From an uncultured Lysobacteraceae bacterium (GTDB lineage: Bacteria > Pseudomonadota > Gammaproteobacteria > Xanthomonadales > Rhodanobacteraceae), in NCBI GenBank assembly GCA_946480705.1, contig CAMLLF010000022.1, forward strand, positions 1-14,414: DNA of 14,414 bases. The letters are read 5' to 3'. Of the stretch, positions 1 through 7,730 are shown in pieces. The translations under genes and the position numbers were made by a program. The notes beneath the pieces are model-generated. The model was not told the origin of the DNA. It saw only the letters and a list, made by a program, of their open reading frames with translations, and made no database searches. How positions within the stretch are numbered: position 1 is the stretch's first letter; every line of letters begins with the position of its first letter.

Positions 1-485
1 TGAAGCTGCGCGAGCAGATGCAGGTCGAGCTGTACGGCATCCAGCGCCAGCTCGTCCACGTGCTCGACGAGCTGCGCAGCGAACGCGCGCCCGGCGGTTT
101 CCTCGCGCCGCGCCTGCGCGACCTCGCCGAACGCTGGGCGCGCATCAGCGGACTGCAGCGCGAGTTCGATCTCGACGACTCCATCCTCGACCATGCCGTC
201 CACGGCGAAGCGCTGCTGCGCATCGCCGAGGAGGCGCTGGCCAACGTGCTGCGGCACAGCCGCGCGACGCGAGTCTCAATCCGCCTCCATCGCAAGGACG
301 AACAGATTGCGCTGTCCATCGCGGATAATGGGATTGGCGGTGCCGACAGCAGCAGCGGCATGGGCCTCGCGAACATGCGCTCCCGCGCCGAGGGTCTGCC
401 CGGCGGCCAGTTCGAATTGATCAGCTCGCCCGGTCAAGGGACCGAGGTGCGGGTTCGCTGCAACTACGGAGCGCGACAGCAATGA
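1..485 (+). CDS. Sensor histidine kinase, NarL/LiaS type, C-terminal part (5' end outside the window)
   Basis: The reading frame is already open at base 3, so the gene starts upstream of the window and only the last ~160 residues are seen. They hold a HATPase_c ATP-binding domain: an N box (EEALANVLRHSRA, bases ~228-266), a G1 box (ADNGIGG, ~321) and a G2 box (GMGLANMRSRAEG, ~357). The short spacing and the LANMRSRAEGLPG style are typical of HisKA_3 kinases (NarX/LiaS/DesK group). The phospho-accepting histidine and any sensor or membrane part lie outside the window. The TGA stop overlaps the ATG of the following response regulator gene (ATGA), so the two are almost surely co-translated as a two-component pair. 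The signal sensed cannot be read from this fragment. Confidence 0.93.
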   Translation, partial: KLREQMQVELYGIQRQLVHVLDELRSERAPGGFLAPRLRDLAERWARISGLQREFDLDDSILDHAVHGEALLRIAEEALANVLRHSRATRVSIRLHRKDEQIALSIADNGIGGADSSSGMGLANMRSRAEGLPGGQFELISSPGQGTEVRVRCNYGARQQ

Positions 486-1129
486 ATCAACCGATCCGCG
501 TCATCATCGCCGACGACCACGTGCTGGTTCGGCAGGGTATACGTGCGTTCCTCGACACCTGCGAAGACCTCACGATCGTCGGCGAGGCGGACAGCGCCGA
601 GTCGGCTGCCGCGGTCTGCCGCGAACTGTCCCCCGACGTCGCGCTGATCGACCTCGTCATGCCGGGCGGCGGCGTCGAGGCCACGCGGCTGATCCGCACC
701 GCCTGCCCGGCCACGCAGGTGCTGATCCTGACGAGCTACGAGGACGACGCGCAGATCGTGCACGCCGTACAGGCCGGCGCCCTGTCGTATCTGCTCAAGG
801 ACACCGATGCGGACTCGCTGGCCGATGCCGTGCGGCGCACCGCGCGCGGGGAGTCGATCCTGCATCCGCGCATCGCGACGCGTCTGGTCCAGGCCGTGCG
901 CGCGCCCGCGCCGGATCCGACGCCGAGCGCACTCGACCGCCTGAGCCTGCGCGAACGCGAAGTGCTCGAACTCATGGCCGACGGCCTCTCGAACCAGATC
1001 ATCGCCACGCGCATGGGCATCGGCGAGAAGACCGTGAAGACCCACGTCAGCAACGTACTCGCGAAGCTCGAACTGCAGGACCGCACGCAAGCCGCGGTCT
1101 ACGCGTGGCGCGCCGGCGTCAAGCGCTGA
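482..1129 (+). CDS. Response regulator, NarL/LiaR (LuxR-type HTH) family
   Basis: A full-length 215-residue DNA-binding response regulator. The receiver domain spans residues ~4-120, with the acidic pair D11/D12, phospho-acceptor D57 (in ALIDLVMPG), switch T84 and K106 (YLLKD). After a short Pro/Ala linker (~140-152) comes a GerE/LuxR helix-turn-helix (~152-210) with the classic LSLREREVLELMADGLSN start and a KTVKTHVSNVLAKL recognition region. Its ATG overlaps the kinase stop by 4 nt. It is expected to be phosphorylated by that kinase and to act as a transcription factor in the cytoplasm. Target genes are unknown; the next gene is convergent, so a neighbouring target is not obvious. The family resembles LiaR/VraR regulators, but assignment to an envelope-stress role is inference only. 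Confidence 0.96.
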   Translation: MNQPIRVIIADDHVLVRQGIRAFLDTCEDLTIVGEADSAESAAAVCRELSPDVALIDLVMPGGGVEATRLIRTACPATQVLILTSYEDDAQIVHAVQAGALSYLLKDTDADSLADAVRRTARGESILHPRIATRLVQAVRAPAPDPTPSALDRLSLREREVLELMADGLSNQIIATRMGIGEKTVKTHVSNVLAKLELQDRTQAAVYAWRAGVKR

Positions 1130-1148
1130 CAAGCTACTGACGCGCGAT

Positions 1149-1165
1149 GCCGGCGGCGCGCCGGC
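1149..1165. terminator. Possible bidirectional hairpin between convergent genes
   Basis: A perfect 6-bp inverted repeat (GCCGGC, 5-nt spacer, GCCGGC) lies in the 44-bp gap between the response regulator gene and the convergent PAP2 gene. There is no T run on either side, so it is at best a weak or Rho-assisted terminator, and such palindromes arise easily in GC-rich DNA. Confidence 0.25.
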
Positions 1166-1173
1166 GTCGCCGC

Positions 1174-1854
1174 TCAGCGCCCGCGCAGCCGCGGCACGAA
1201 ACGCGACAGCAGCACCATCCACAACGCACCGACCGCCCAGCCGGCGAGCACGTCGCTGGGCCAGTGCACGCCGAGATAGATGCGGCTGCAACCGACCGCC
1301 GCGGCGACGATCCAGGCCACGAGCAGCAGATAGTCGCGCACGCGCCGGCTTTCGAAATCCGCGGCGAGCAGCATCGCGAACGTGACCCAGGCGACCGTCG
1401 CCATCAGCGTGTGGCCGCTCGGGAAACTCGCGCTGTAGATTTCCGCCTCGTGCGACACGAGATCGGGCCGCGGCCGCGAAACGAGCAGCTTCGCCACTGC
1501 GCTGACGACCTGCGCGCCGGCGACGCTGAAGGCGAGGATCGCGACATCGCGCCGGCGCTGCTGCAGCCAGAGATAGCCGGCCAGCAGCAGGCTCGCGCCG
1601 ACGACGACGCCGATGCCGCCGAGGCCGGTCATGTCGCGCATCACGTCCTCGAACCAGTTCGGCCCGATCGGATCCTTCGCGCTCGCATCGCGCAGCAGCA
1701 GCATGAGCTGCCTGTCGATCGTGTGCGCGCCGCCGTCGGCGAACAGCGAGGACACCGCGAATGCCAGCAGCGCCGCCGCGGCGATGCCGATGACGAGCCG
1801 CCGCGGCCAGCGCCGCTCGCCGGCCGCAGGTGCCGACGAAGCCGGCCCGGTCAC
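1174..1854 (-). CDS. PAP2-superfamily membrane phosphatase
   Basis: A 226-residue integral membrane phosphatase. All three PAP2 active-site motifs are intact: C1 KX6RP (K122 to R129-P130), C2 PSGH (145-148, with catalytic-type H148) and C3 SRX5HX3D (S190-R191, H197, D201). Hydrophobic segments near residues 18-38, 78-97, 105-124, 150-165, 174-190 and 203-220 fit the family's roughly six membrane spans. Likely substrates are lipid phosphates such as undecaprenyl pyrophosphate, phosphatidylglycerophosphate or phosphatidic acid; the sequence does not decide between them. Translation starts at a GTG with a GGAG Shine-Dalgarno 7 nt upstream, and that site lies inside a short hairpin. It follows the M20 peptidase gene by 37 nt on the same strand and is probably co-transcribed with it. 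The link to the peptidase is positional only. Confidence 0.93.
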   Translation of the reverse strand: MTGPASSAPAAGERRWPRRLVIGIAAAALLAFAVSSLFADGGAHTIDRQLMLLLRDASAKDPIGPNWFEDVMRDMTGLGGIGVVVGASLLLAGYLWLQQRRRDVAILAFSVAGAQVVSAVAKLLVSRPRPDLVSHEAEIYSASFPSGHTLMATVAWVTFAMLLAADFESRRVRDYLLLVAWIVAAAVGCSRIYLGVHWPSDVLAGWAVGALWMVLLSRFVPRLRGR

Positions 1855-1860
1855 GGCCGG

Positions 1861-1876
1861 GCTCCGCAGGCGGAGC
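1861..1876 (-). promoter_or_regulatory. Hairpin containing the Shine-Dalgarno of the PAP2 gene
   Basis: A perfect 7-bp inverted repeat (GCTCCGC / GCGGAGC) with a 2-nt spacer; a 6-bp stem with a 4-nt loop is the form that can fold. On the minus-strand mRNA the downstream arm carries the GGAG (complement of 1862-1865), which is 7 nt before the GTG start of the PAP2 gene. Folding would cover the ribosome binding site. The hairpin also lies just after the M20 peptidase stop, but no T run follows, so termination is less likely than an effect on translation. Confidence 0.45.
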
Positions 1877-1891
1877 AGCGAAGTCCGCGCA

Positions 1892-3370
<1,479 letters not shown>

Positions 3371-3617
3371 CGGGTTTCCCGGAGAGCGGCAACAAAGCGC
3401 GGATGTTACCCCGGCGGCCGCTCCGCAACGAGTTGTCGCGCCTGCGCATTTCCGCGCGGACTACGCCCGGCTGCGATTTTTCCGAGCAGCCGCGACGGCG
3501 GTTGCGCAGGGTTTTGCGCGGCAATCCACCGACGAAGCGGAAGCGGCGACTGCCTATCGTGACACCTGTCGAGGCCACTCCGGCACGACTCATCCACCAC
3601 CCAACAGGAGCATTCCC
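3371..3617. other. Divergent intergenic region, M20 peptidase / comEA-like gene
   Basis: A 247-bp non-coding gap between divergent genes that must hold promoters for both. I could not find a convincing paired -35/-10 on either strand; TATCGT at 3555-3560 is the best -10-like hexamer for the rightward gene but has no matching -35. Short open frames through it look like GC-rich read-through without ribosome binding sites. Confidence 0.5.
3606..3610 (+). promoter_or_regulatory. Ribosome binding site of the ComEA-like gene
   Basis: AGGAG lies 7 nt before the ATG at 3618. It fixes this start in preference to in-frame upstream codons, and it places a clean signal peptide at the protein's N-terminus. 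Confidence 0.85.
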
Positions 3618-3923
3618 ATGAACCGTTTCATCCAGGCCCTCGCCCTCTCGCTCGCCTTCTGCTTCCCGGCATTCGCCGCGCAGCCGGTCAACGTCAACAC
3701 GGCCGATGCCGGCACGATCGCGTCGAATCTCAAGGGCGTAGGCCAGAGCAAGGCCGAGGCGATCGTCGCGTATCGCGAGAAGAACGGCGCGTTCAAGTCC
3801 GTCGACGATCTCGCAAAGGTCAAGGGCATCGGCGAAAAGACCGTCGCGGCAAACCGCGAGCTGATTCTCGTCGAAGGCGGCAGCGTCAAGGCCAAGCCGG
3901 CCGCCAACGGTTCCGGCGGCTGA
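3618..3923 (+). CDS. ComEA-family secreted helix-hairpin-helix DNA-binding protein
   Basis: A 101-residue small protein. Residues 1-20 form a Sec signal peptide with a likely cleavage after AFA (20|21). The mature part is essentially a single ComEA-type domain: VNVNTADAGTI start (~24-34), first hairpin LKGVGQSKAEAIVAYRE (~38-54), GAFKSVDDLAKVKGIGEKT (~57-75) with the second hairpin. A short Lys/Ala/Gly tail ends it. ComEA binds double-stranded DNA in the periplasm and helps pull it in during natural transformation. Stand-alone ComEA-like proteins of this size are common in Gammaproteobacteria, and some may have other roles. No other competence gene is in the window, so participation in DNA uptake is inference. 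It is monocistronic here and faces hda tail to tail. Confidence 0.92.
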   Translation: MNRFIQALALSLAFCFPAFAAQPVNVNTADAGTIASNLKGVGQSKAEAIVAYREKNGAFKSVDDLAKVKGIGEKTVAANRELILVEGGSVKAKPAANGSGG

Positions 3924-3932
3924 TCCGCCTAG

Positions 3933-3961
3933 CGGCAGCGTCGCCGGATGCGGCGCTGCCG
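3933..3961. terminator. Strong GC-rich hairpin between convergent comEA-like gene and hda
   Basis: An 8-bp perfect outer stem (CGGCAGCG / CGCTGCCG) continues, through one T-G opposition, into a further 3-bp inner stem, giving about 12 pairs around a 5-nt loop at 3945-3949. It starts 10 bp after the comEA-like stop. Neither side has a T run, so it is not a classic intrinsic terminator, but its position between converging genes suits bidirectional transcript ends. Confidence 0.5.
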
Positions 3962-4040
3962 GCCGGTCAGGCGGGAGCGGATGTGCGCAGCAGGGATCGC
4001 ATCGCAGGGATGCTCCTCGGCAGGGATGCCGCAGCGGTCC

Positions 4041-4757
4041 TCACTCTTCGCCGCCCGTTCCCGCCCTCTGCCCGCGCAGCAACTGGCGCAGGAACGGCAC
4101 GGTCACGCGACGCTTGGCCGCGAGCGATGCGCGGTCGACCTGGTCGAGCAGCGCGCCGAGACTGCCGAGATCTCGCGCGTAGTGCGTGAACAGGAAATCG
4201 AGCACCGCCTCGTCGAGCGCGATGCCGCGCGTCTCGGCACGCTCGCGCAGCACCTCGCGGCGCTGCGCATCGTCCAGCGGACGCAGCGCGGCCTGCGTGC
4301 AGCTCGACAGGCGCGACACGAGATCGGGCAACGCGATGCCGATCTGCGCCGGCGGAGCCGATGCGACGAACACGAGACAGCTGCCTTCGGCGCGGCAGCG
4401 GTTGTAGAGATCGAACAGCGCGTGCTCGGCGGCGCCGATGCCGGCGATCGCGTCGACATCATCGAGTACGAGCAGATCGCTGCCGCCGAAGCCGCGGATC
4501 GCGTCGTCCTGCGCGCTCGCGAGCGCCGCGAGCGGCAGGTATTGCGCGCTGAACCCCGCGGCGCTCGCAGCCTGGCACGCAGCCATCAGCAGATGCGTGC
4601 GGCCGCTGCCTTCGGGGCCGTGCAGAAACACCCAGGCCGACTCGGTTCCCGCCGCGATGCGCTGCAGCAGGTCGACGGCAGCCGCATTGGCGCCGGTGAA
4701 AAACGTTTCGAATCGCTGCTGCGCGGGCCAGCGCCAGCCCAAGGGCAATTGCTGCAC
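4041..4757 (-). CDS. hda: DnaA regulatory inactivator Hda
   Basis: A 238-residue DnaA-like AAA+ protein without DnaA's N-terminal domains or C-terminal DNA-binding domain. With the DNA-loaded sliding clamp it stimulates ATP hydrolysis by DnaA after initiation and so limits re-initiation. Seen: the N-terminal clamp-contact type segment MQQLPLGW, a P-loop GPEGSGRT (47-54) in which Arg replaces the usual Lys, as is normal in Hda, a Walker B LLVLDDVD (95-102), and the C-terminal lid with an ARDLGSLGALLDQVDRA helix. The GTG start at 4757 is chosen because it gives the family length (233 in E. coli) and the expected N-terminus; an in-frame opening up to 4940 is read-through. The start lies 1 nt after the permease stop with AGG 5 nt upstream, so translation is probably coupled. 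Confidence 0.93.
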   Translation of the reverse strand: MQQLPLGWRWPAQQRFETFFTGANAAAVDLLQRIAAGTESAWVFLHGPEGSGRTHLLMAACQAASAAGFSAQYLPLAALASAQDDAIRGFGGSDLLVLDDVDAIAGIGAAEHALFDLYNRCRAEGSCLVFVASAPPAQIGIALPDLVSRLSSCTQAALRPLDDAQRREVLRERAETRGIALDEAVLDFLFTHYARDLGSLGALLDQVDRASLAAKRRVTVPFLRQLLRGQRAGTGGEE

Positions 4758-4758
4758 G

Positions 4759-5955
4759 TCAGCCTGCCGGGGGCTTGCCGCTGTCAATCGCAGACGCAGC
4801 GACGGCGAGCGGCGGCTCGACCGGCGCGAGTTCGCTCGCCGCGACGACGCTGCCGTGCGACACGACGACGACCGGCGACGCGGCGGCGTCAGGCACCGGC
4901 TCCGCCGGCTGATACAAGTGGCTCGCAGTGTAGCGTTCATGCACGTAGCGCAGCAGCACCATCACGACGGCGGCGGCGGGCAGCGCGAGCAGTACGCCGA
5001 GAAAGCCGAACAGTTCGCCGCCGGCCAGCACCGCGAAGATGACCGCAACCGGGTGCAGGCCGATCTTGTCGCCGACGAGCTTGGGCACGAGCACATAGCC
5101 TTCGATGGTCTGGCCGACGCCGAACACGGCGAGCACCATGAACACGTGCGCCCAGTCCTGGTACTGCACGACCGCCGCGATCAGCGCCATGCCGAGGCCG
5201 ACGATTGCGCCGAGGTAAGGCACGAAGCTGATGAGTCCCGCGATCATGCCGATCAGCGGACCCACATCGATGCCGACGAGCCAGAGTCCCACGGCGTACA
5301 GCGTGCCGAGCGACAGCATCACGCTGAGCTGGCCGCGCAGGAACGCACCGAGCACTTCGTCGGATTCGCGCGCGAGCCGGCTGATCGTCGGCTCGATCTG
5401 ACGCGGCAGCAGTTCGTTGACACGCGTGACGAGGAGATCCCAGTCGCGCAGCAGATAGAACGTGACGACCGGAATCAGGACGAGCTGCGCGATCCAGCCG
5501 AGCACCGTGAGGCCCGAGGACGACACTTTCGCGAGCACGCGCGTCGCGATGCCGCCGGCTTCGCGCCAGTGCCCCTTCAACATCTCGATGAGCTTGTTCG
5601 GATCGGCGAAATCGAGCGTCACGCCGAAGCGCTGTTCGAGCTGCGGCTGCGCTTCGGCCTGGATCCAGGCGAGCCAGCGCGGCAGCTGATCGAGGAACTT
5701 CACGATCTGCCGCTCGGTGAACGGAATCACGAGCAGCACGATCGCGACGACCGCGAAGCCGATCAACAGGAACACGATGCCGACCGACAGGTTGCGCGAG
5801 AGCCCGAGCCGTTCGAGCCGGTCGACGACCGGATCCCACAGATAGGCGAACAGTGCGGCGATCGCGAACGGCGTCAGCGCCGGCGCGAGCAGATAGATCA
5901 GGCCGCCGCCGACCAGCAACAGCACCAGCCACTGCCAGCGTTCGGTCGTCGTCAT
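4759..5955 (-). CDS. AI-2E family transporter (PerM-like permease)
   Basis: A 398-residue polytopic membrane protein of the AI-2E exporter/PerM family. Hydrophobic spans lie around residues 8-40, 57-78, 148-168, 210-262, 270-285 and 302-335, with the family's large soluble loop at ~80-145. Hallmarks include FYLLRDWD (~166-173), FVPYLGAIVG (~244-253) and GQTIEGYVLVPKLVGDKIGL (281-300). Residues ~350-398 are a Pro/Ala/Val-rich tail that I do not recognise as part of the family. Some members export autoinducer-2 and others act as Na+/H+ antiporters; which substrate applies is unknown, and the name should not be read as quorum-sensing evidence. Its ATG overlaps the previous stop by 4 nt and hda follows after 1 nt, an order also familiar in other gammaproteobacteria. 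Confidence 0.93.
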   Translation of the reverse strand: MTTTERWQWLVLLLVGGGLIYLLAPALTPFAIAALFAYLWDPVVDRLERLGLSRNLSVGIVFLLIGFAVVAIVLLVIPFTERQIVKFLDQLPRWLAWIQAEAQPQLEQRFGVTLDFADPNKLIEMLKGHWREAGGIATRVLAKVSSSGLTVLGWIAQLVLIPVVTFYLLRDWDLLVTRVNELLPRQIEPTISRLARESDEVLGAFLRGQLSVMLSLGTLYAVGLWLVGIDVGPLIGMIAGLISFVPYLGAIVGLGMALIAAVVQYQDWAHVFMVLAVFGVGQTIEGYVLVPKLVGDKIGLHPVAVIFAVLAGGELFGFLGVLLALPAAAVVMVLLRYVHERYTASHLYQPAEPVPDAAASPVVVVSHGSVVAASELAPVEPPLAVAASAIDSGKPPAG

Positions 5956-6518
5956 TGCGGATCACTCCGTTGAGGATGCGTTTCGCGCCAGGCCTTGAAC
6001 GACCAGCGCACCACGTAATCGATACCGCTGGCCAGCGTCGTGAACGTGACGGCCGACAGCAGCGCGAGGTTGAACCAGGTCGGCCACTCGGCGAATCGCG
6101 ACAGATGCAGCAGCGTTGCGAGCACGAGGACGATCTGCAGCGTCGTCGTGAGCTTGCTGAGCAGGCTGGGCTCCGCGGTCAGCGGCCCGACCAGATTGTG
6201 GTACGCGACTGCGCCCGAAACGATGACGACATCGCGGCCGATGACGACGGCGGCGAGCCAGACCGGCAATGCACCGACCTCCGCGAGACCGACGAAGCAG
6301 GCGATCAGCAGCAGCTTGTCGGCCACTGGATCGAGCAGTCCGCCGAGGCGGCTCTGCCACGAGAAACGCTTCGCGAGGAATCCGTCCAGCGCATCGGAAA
6401 AGCCGGCGACAAGCGCGACGATCAGCGCGGTGTCGAATCGCCCGTCACGCAGCAGCCATGCCAACGGCACCGTGAGCAGCATGCGCAGTACCGTCAGCAG
6501 GTTCGGTATGTGGCGCAT
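5952..6518 (-). CDS. CDP-alcohol phosphatidyltransferase family protein (PgsA-like)
   Basis: A 188-residue integral membrane phospholipid-synthesis enzyme. The CDP-alcohol signature is present as D42-x2-D45-G46-x2-A49-K50-x8-G59-x3-D63-x3-D67, with all four metal-binding aspartates; the usual Arg after Ala is Lys here. The N-terminus (IPNLLTVLR) and the LLDPVADKLLL segment resemble phosphatidylglycerophosphate synthase, which transfers phosphatidyl from CDP-diacylglycerol to glycerol-3-phosphate. Context does not support naming it pgsA: in gammaproteobacteria the main pgsA is usually beside uvrC, so this may be a paralogue with another acceptor alcohol. The start is 3 nt after the DUF2066 stop and lacks a clear Shine-Dalgarno, suggesting coupled translation; the stop overlaps the permease ATG. 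Confidence 0.9.
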   Translation of the reverse strand: MRHIPNLLTVLRMLLTVPLAWLLRDGRFDTALIVALVAGFSDALDGFLAKRFSWQSRLGGLLDPVADKLLLIACFVGLAEVGALPVWLAAVVIGRDVVIVSGAVAYHNLVGPLTAEPSLLSKLTTTLQIVLVLATLLHLSRFAEWPTWFNLALLSAVTFTTLASGIDYVVRWSFKAWRETHPQRSDPQ

Positions 6519-6521
6519 GCG

Positions 6522-7598
6522 TCAGGGGTTCAGCGCCAGCGTCGCCTCCACGCCGTCGATCGGCGGTGCGGTGTTGACGACGCGCAGGACGCCCTCCGGC
6601 GGCAGATAGGCAAGCCAGCGATCGAGCGCGAGATTCAGCGTGAGCTTGACCAGAAGTCCGTCGCCGCGCGCCTGCTCGGGCTGGAATTCGCGGACGAGAT
6701 CATTGCCGCCGAGCGTCTCGAACAGACGGGCATAGTCCTGCGCCGACTGCAGACCGCTGACCCAGACCCGCGCCGTCGTGATGCGGCGTTCCTCGGTGAT
6801 GGCGGCGCTGCGTCCGCGCGTGCGGTCGACCGCGCCGTCGGCACCGGCCGACAGCGCCGTCGCGAGATCGGCGTCGCGCGACTCCCAGACCGGCTGCGCC
6901 TGCCCGCCGAGCGCGAGCGTCCAGCGGGCCGACCAGGCGTCGCCGACGCGGCGCAGCTGGCCGATGAGAACCGTGTCGGTCTGATAGCGCGCGGCGTCCG
7001 CGCTCAGGGTCATGACGTCACCTTCCCAGACGATCTGCGCGGTGGTCTGAGCCTGGTCGGGCGACTCGATGCGAGGCCAGACGAGCGTGGCGCCGCGCTG
7101 TTCGGCGACGAGCTGCATCGCGCGACCGGCCGGATCGGCGCCGTCGATCAGCCGCGGCCCGTTGCCGTCGTCGACGGCGATCCAGGTCACGACCGGCGCG
7201 CGCGCGGCCGGCGTCCAGACGCGCAGTCCGCGATCGCGCAGCACGCGGTCGAGAGCGCCCCGGTCGAAGCTCGCGACGAGGCTCAGGCGCAACACCGGCT
7301 GGCCGTCGACGTTCGCGACGTCCTGCCGGTAGGTGTACTGCTGCACATAGCGGTCGGCCGACTCGATCAGCTTTGCGACGGCCTCGCCGTTGACCGCGTT
7401 GCGGTCGCCGGTCAGCTTGACGACGACCTGCGCGAGCGCGCTTTTCAGCGCAATCGCGCGTTGTTCGTCGGACTGGTCGGCTACCGGAACCTCGCCGGCG
7501 TACAGGCTGGCCGACGCCGACTGCGCCCGGGCCGGAACGCCGAAGGACGACAGACTCGCGACGATGAACAACAAGGCGAACAAGCGGGCGTAACGCAC
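6522..7598 (-). CDS. DUF2066 domain-containing secreted protein
   Basis: A 358-residue protein with a signal peptide (residues 1-25, cleavage expected after ARA) followed by a domain starting LYAGEVPVADQSDEQRAIALK, recognised as DUF2066. The role of the family is not known to me. The mature protein is predicted periplasmic, with alternating strand/helix character and no obvious catalytic motif. Start choice: AGGGA (complement of 7605-7609) is 6 nt before the GTG at 7598 but directly abuts an ATG at 7604, so the GTG is preferred; the ATG would add two residues, and a TTG at 7643 would put 13 polar residues ahead of the signal peptide. It is the first gene of the leftward operon ending in hda, and DUF2066 next to purM/purN and hda is a recurring gammaproteobacterial arrangement. 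Confidence 0.88.
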   Translation of the reverse strand: MRYARLFALLFIVASLSSFGVPARAQSASASLYAGEVPVADQSDEQRAIALKSALAQVVVKLTGDRNAVNGEAVAKLIESADRYVQQYTYRQDVANVDGQPVLRLSLVASFDRGALDRVLRDRGLRVWTPAARAPVVTWIAVDDGNGPRLIDGADPAGRAMQLVAEQRGATLVWPRIESPDQAQTTAQIVWEGDVMTLSADAARYQTDTVLIGQLRRVGDAWSARWTLALGGQAQPVWESRDADLATALSAGADGAVDRTRGRSAAITEERRITTARVWVSGLQSAQDYARLFETLGGNDLVREFQPEQARGDGLLVKLTLNLALDRWLAYLPPEGVLRVVNTAPPIDGVEATLALNP

Positions 7599-7604
7599 GG
7601 ACAT

Positions 7605-7609
7605 TCCCT
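7605..7609 (-). promoter_or_regulatory. Ribosome binding site deciding the DUF2066 start
   Basis: AGGGA on the minus strand has a proper 6-nt spacing to GTG at 7598 and zero spacing to ATG at 7604. This favours the GTG as the true start, with the ATG as the alternative. Confidence 0.55.
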
Positions 7610-7692
7610 GGTCGGCGGTCGGAATCGGCCCAAGTCTGCCCAAAGCCCGTCGCGGCGTCCATGCGGACTCTCCGGCGTGGGCCGCCTGCGAC

Positions 7693-7701
7693 TGTTATGA
7701 T
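7693..7701 (+). promoter_or_regulatory. Candidate extended -10 promoter for purM-purN
   Basis: TG-T-TATGAT matches the extended -10 pattern (TGnTATAAT) with one mismatch in the hexamer. It lies ~30 nt before the purM ATG in the short purM/DUF2066 divergent region, the only AT-rich stretch there. No good -35 hexamer is found 16-18 bp upstream, which an extended -10 can tolerate. No PurR-like palindrome was seen. Confidence 0.45.
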
Positions 7702-7730
7702 TGCGCCCCTTTTTGCGTCGCGCCGAGCCC

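Noticed and set aside
3915..3929. 5-bp inverted repeat across the comEA-like stop codon
   Set aside because: It is short, GC-rich and overlapped by coding sequence; the larger stem at 3933-3961 is the better candidate.
4758..4940. N-terminal extension of hda to an ATG at 4940
   Set aside because: It overlaps the permease coding region in another frame, is Arg/Ser-rich, and makes the protein ~60 residues longer than the family; GTG 4757 fits length, N-terminus and coupling.
4759..5955. Reading the AI-2E family permease as evidence for quorum sensing
   Set aside because: No luxS or autoinducer receptor is visible, and many members of this family have other transport roles.
4438..7700. Long + strand open frames opposite hda, the permease, the CDP-alcohol transferase and DUF2066
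   Set aside because: Complementary shadows of well-supported genes, full of Arg, Asp, Glu and Gln repeats, with no ribosome binding sites or domains.
7701..7730. Upstream TTG start for purM
   Set aside because: It overlaps the candidate -10 element, and the known PurM N-terminus aligns from ATG 7731.
7605..7730. PurR-type operator before purM
   Set aside because: Only a loose half-site-like TTTTGCGT was seen; there is no palindrome comparable with the known PurR box.
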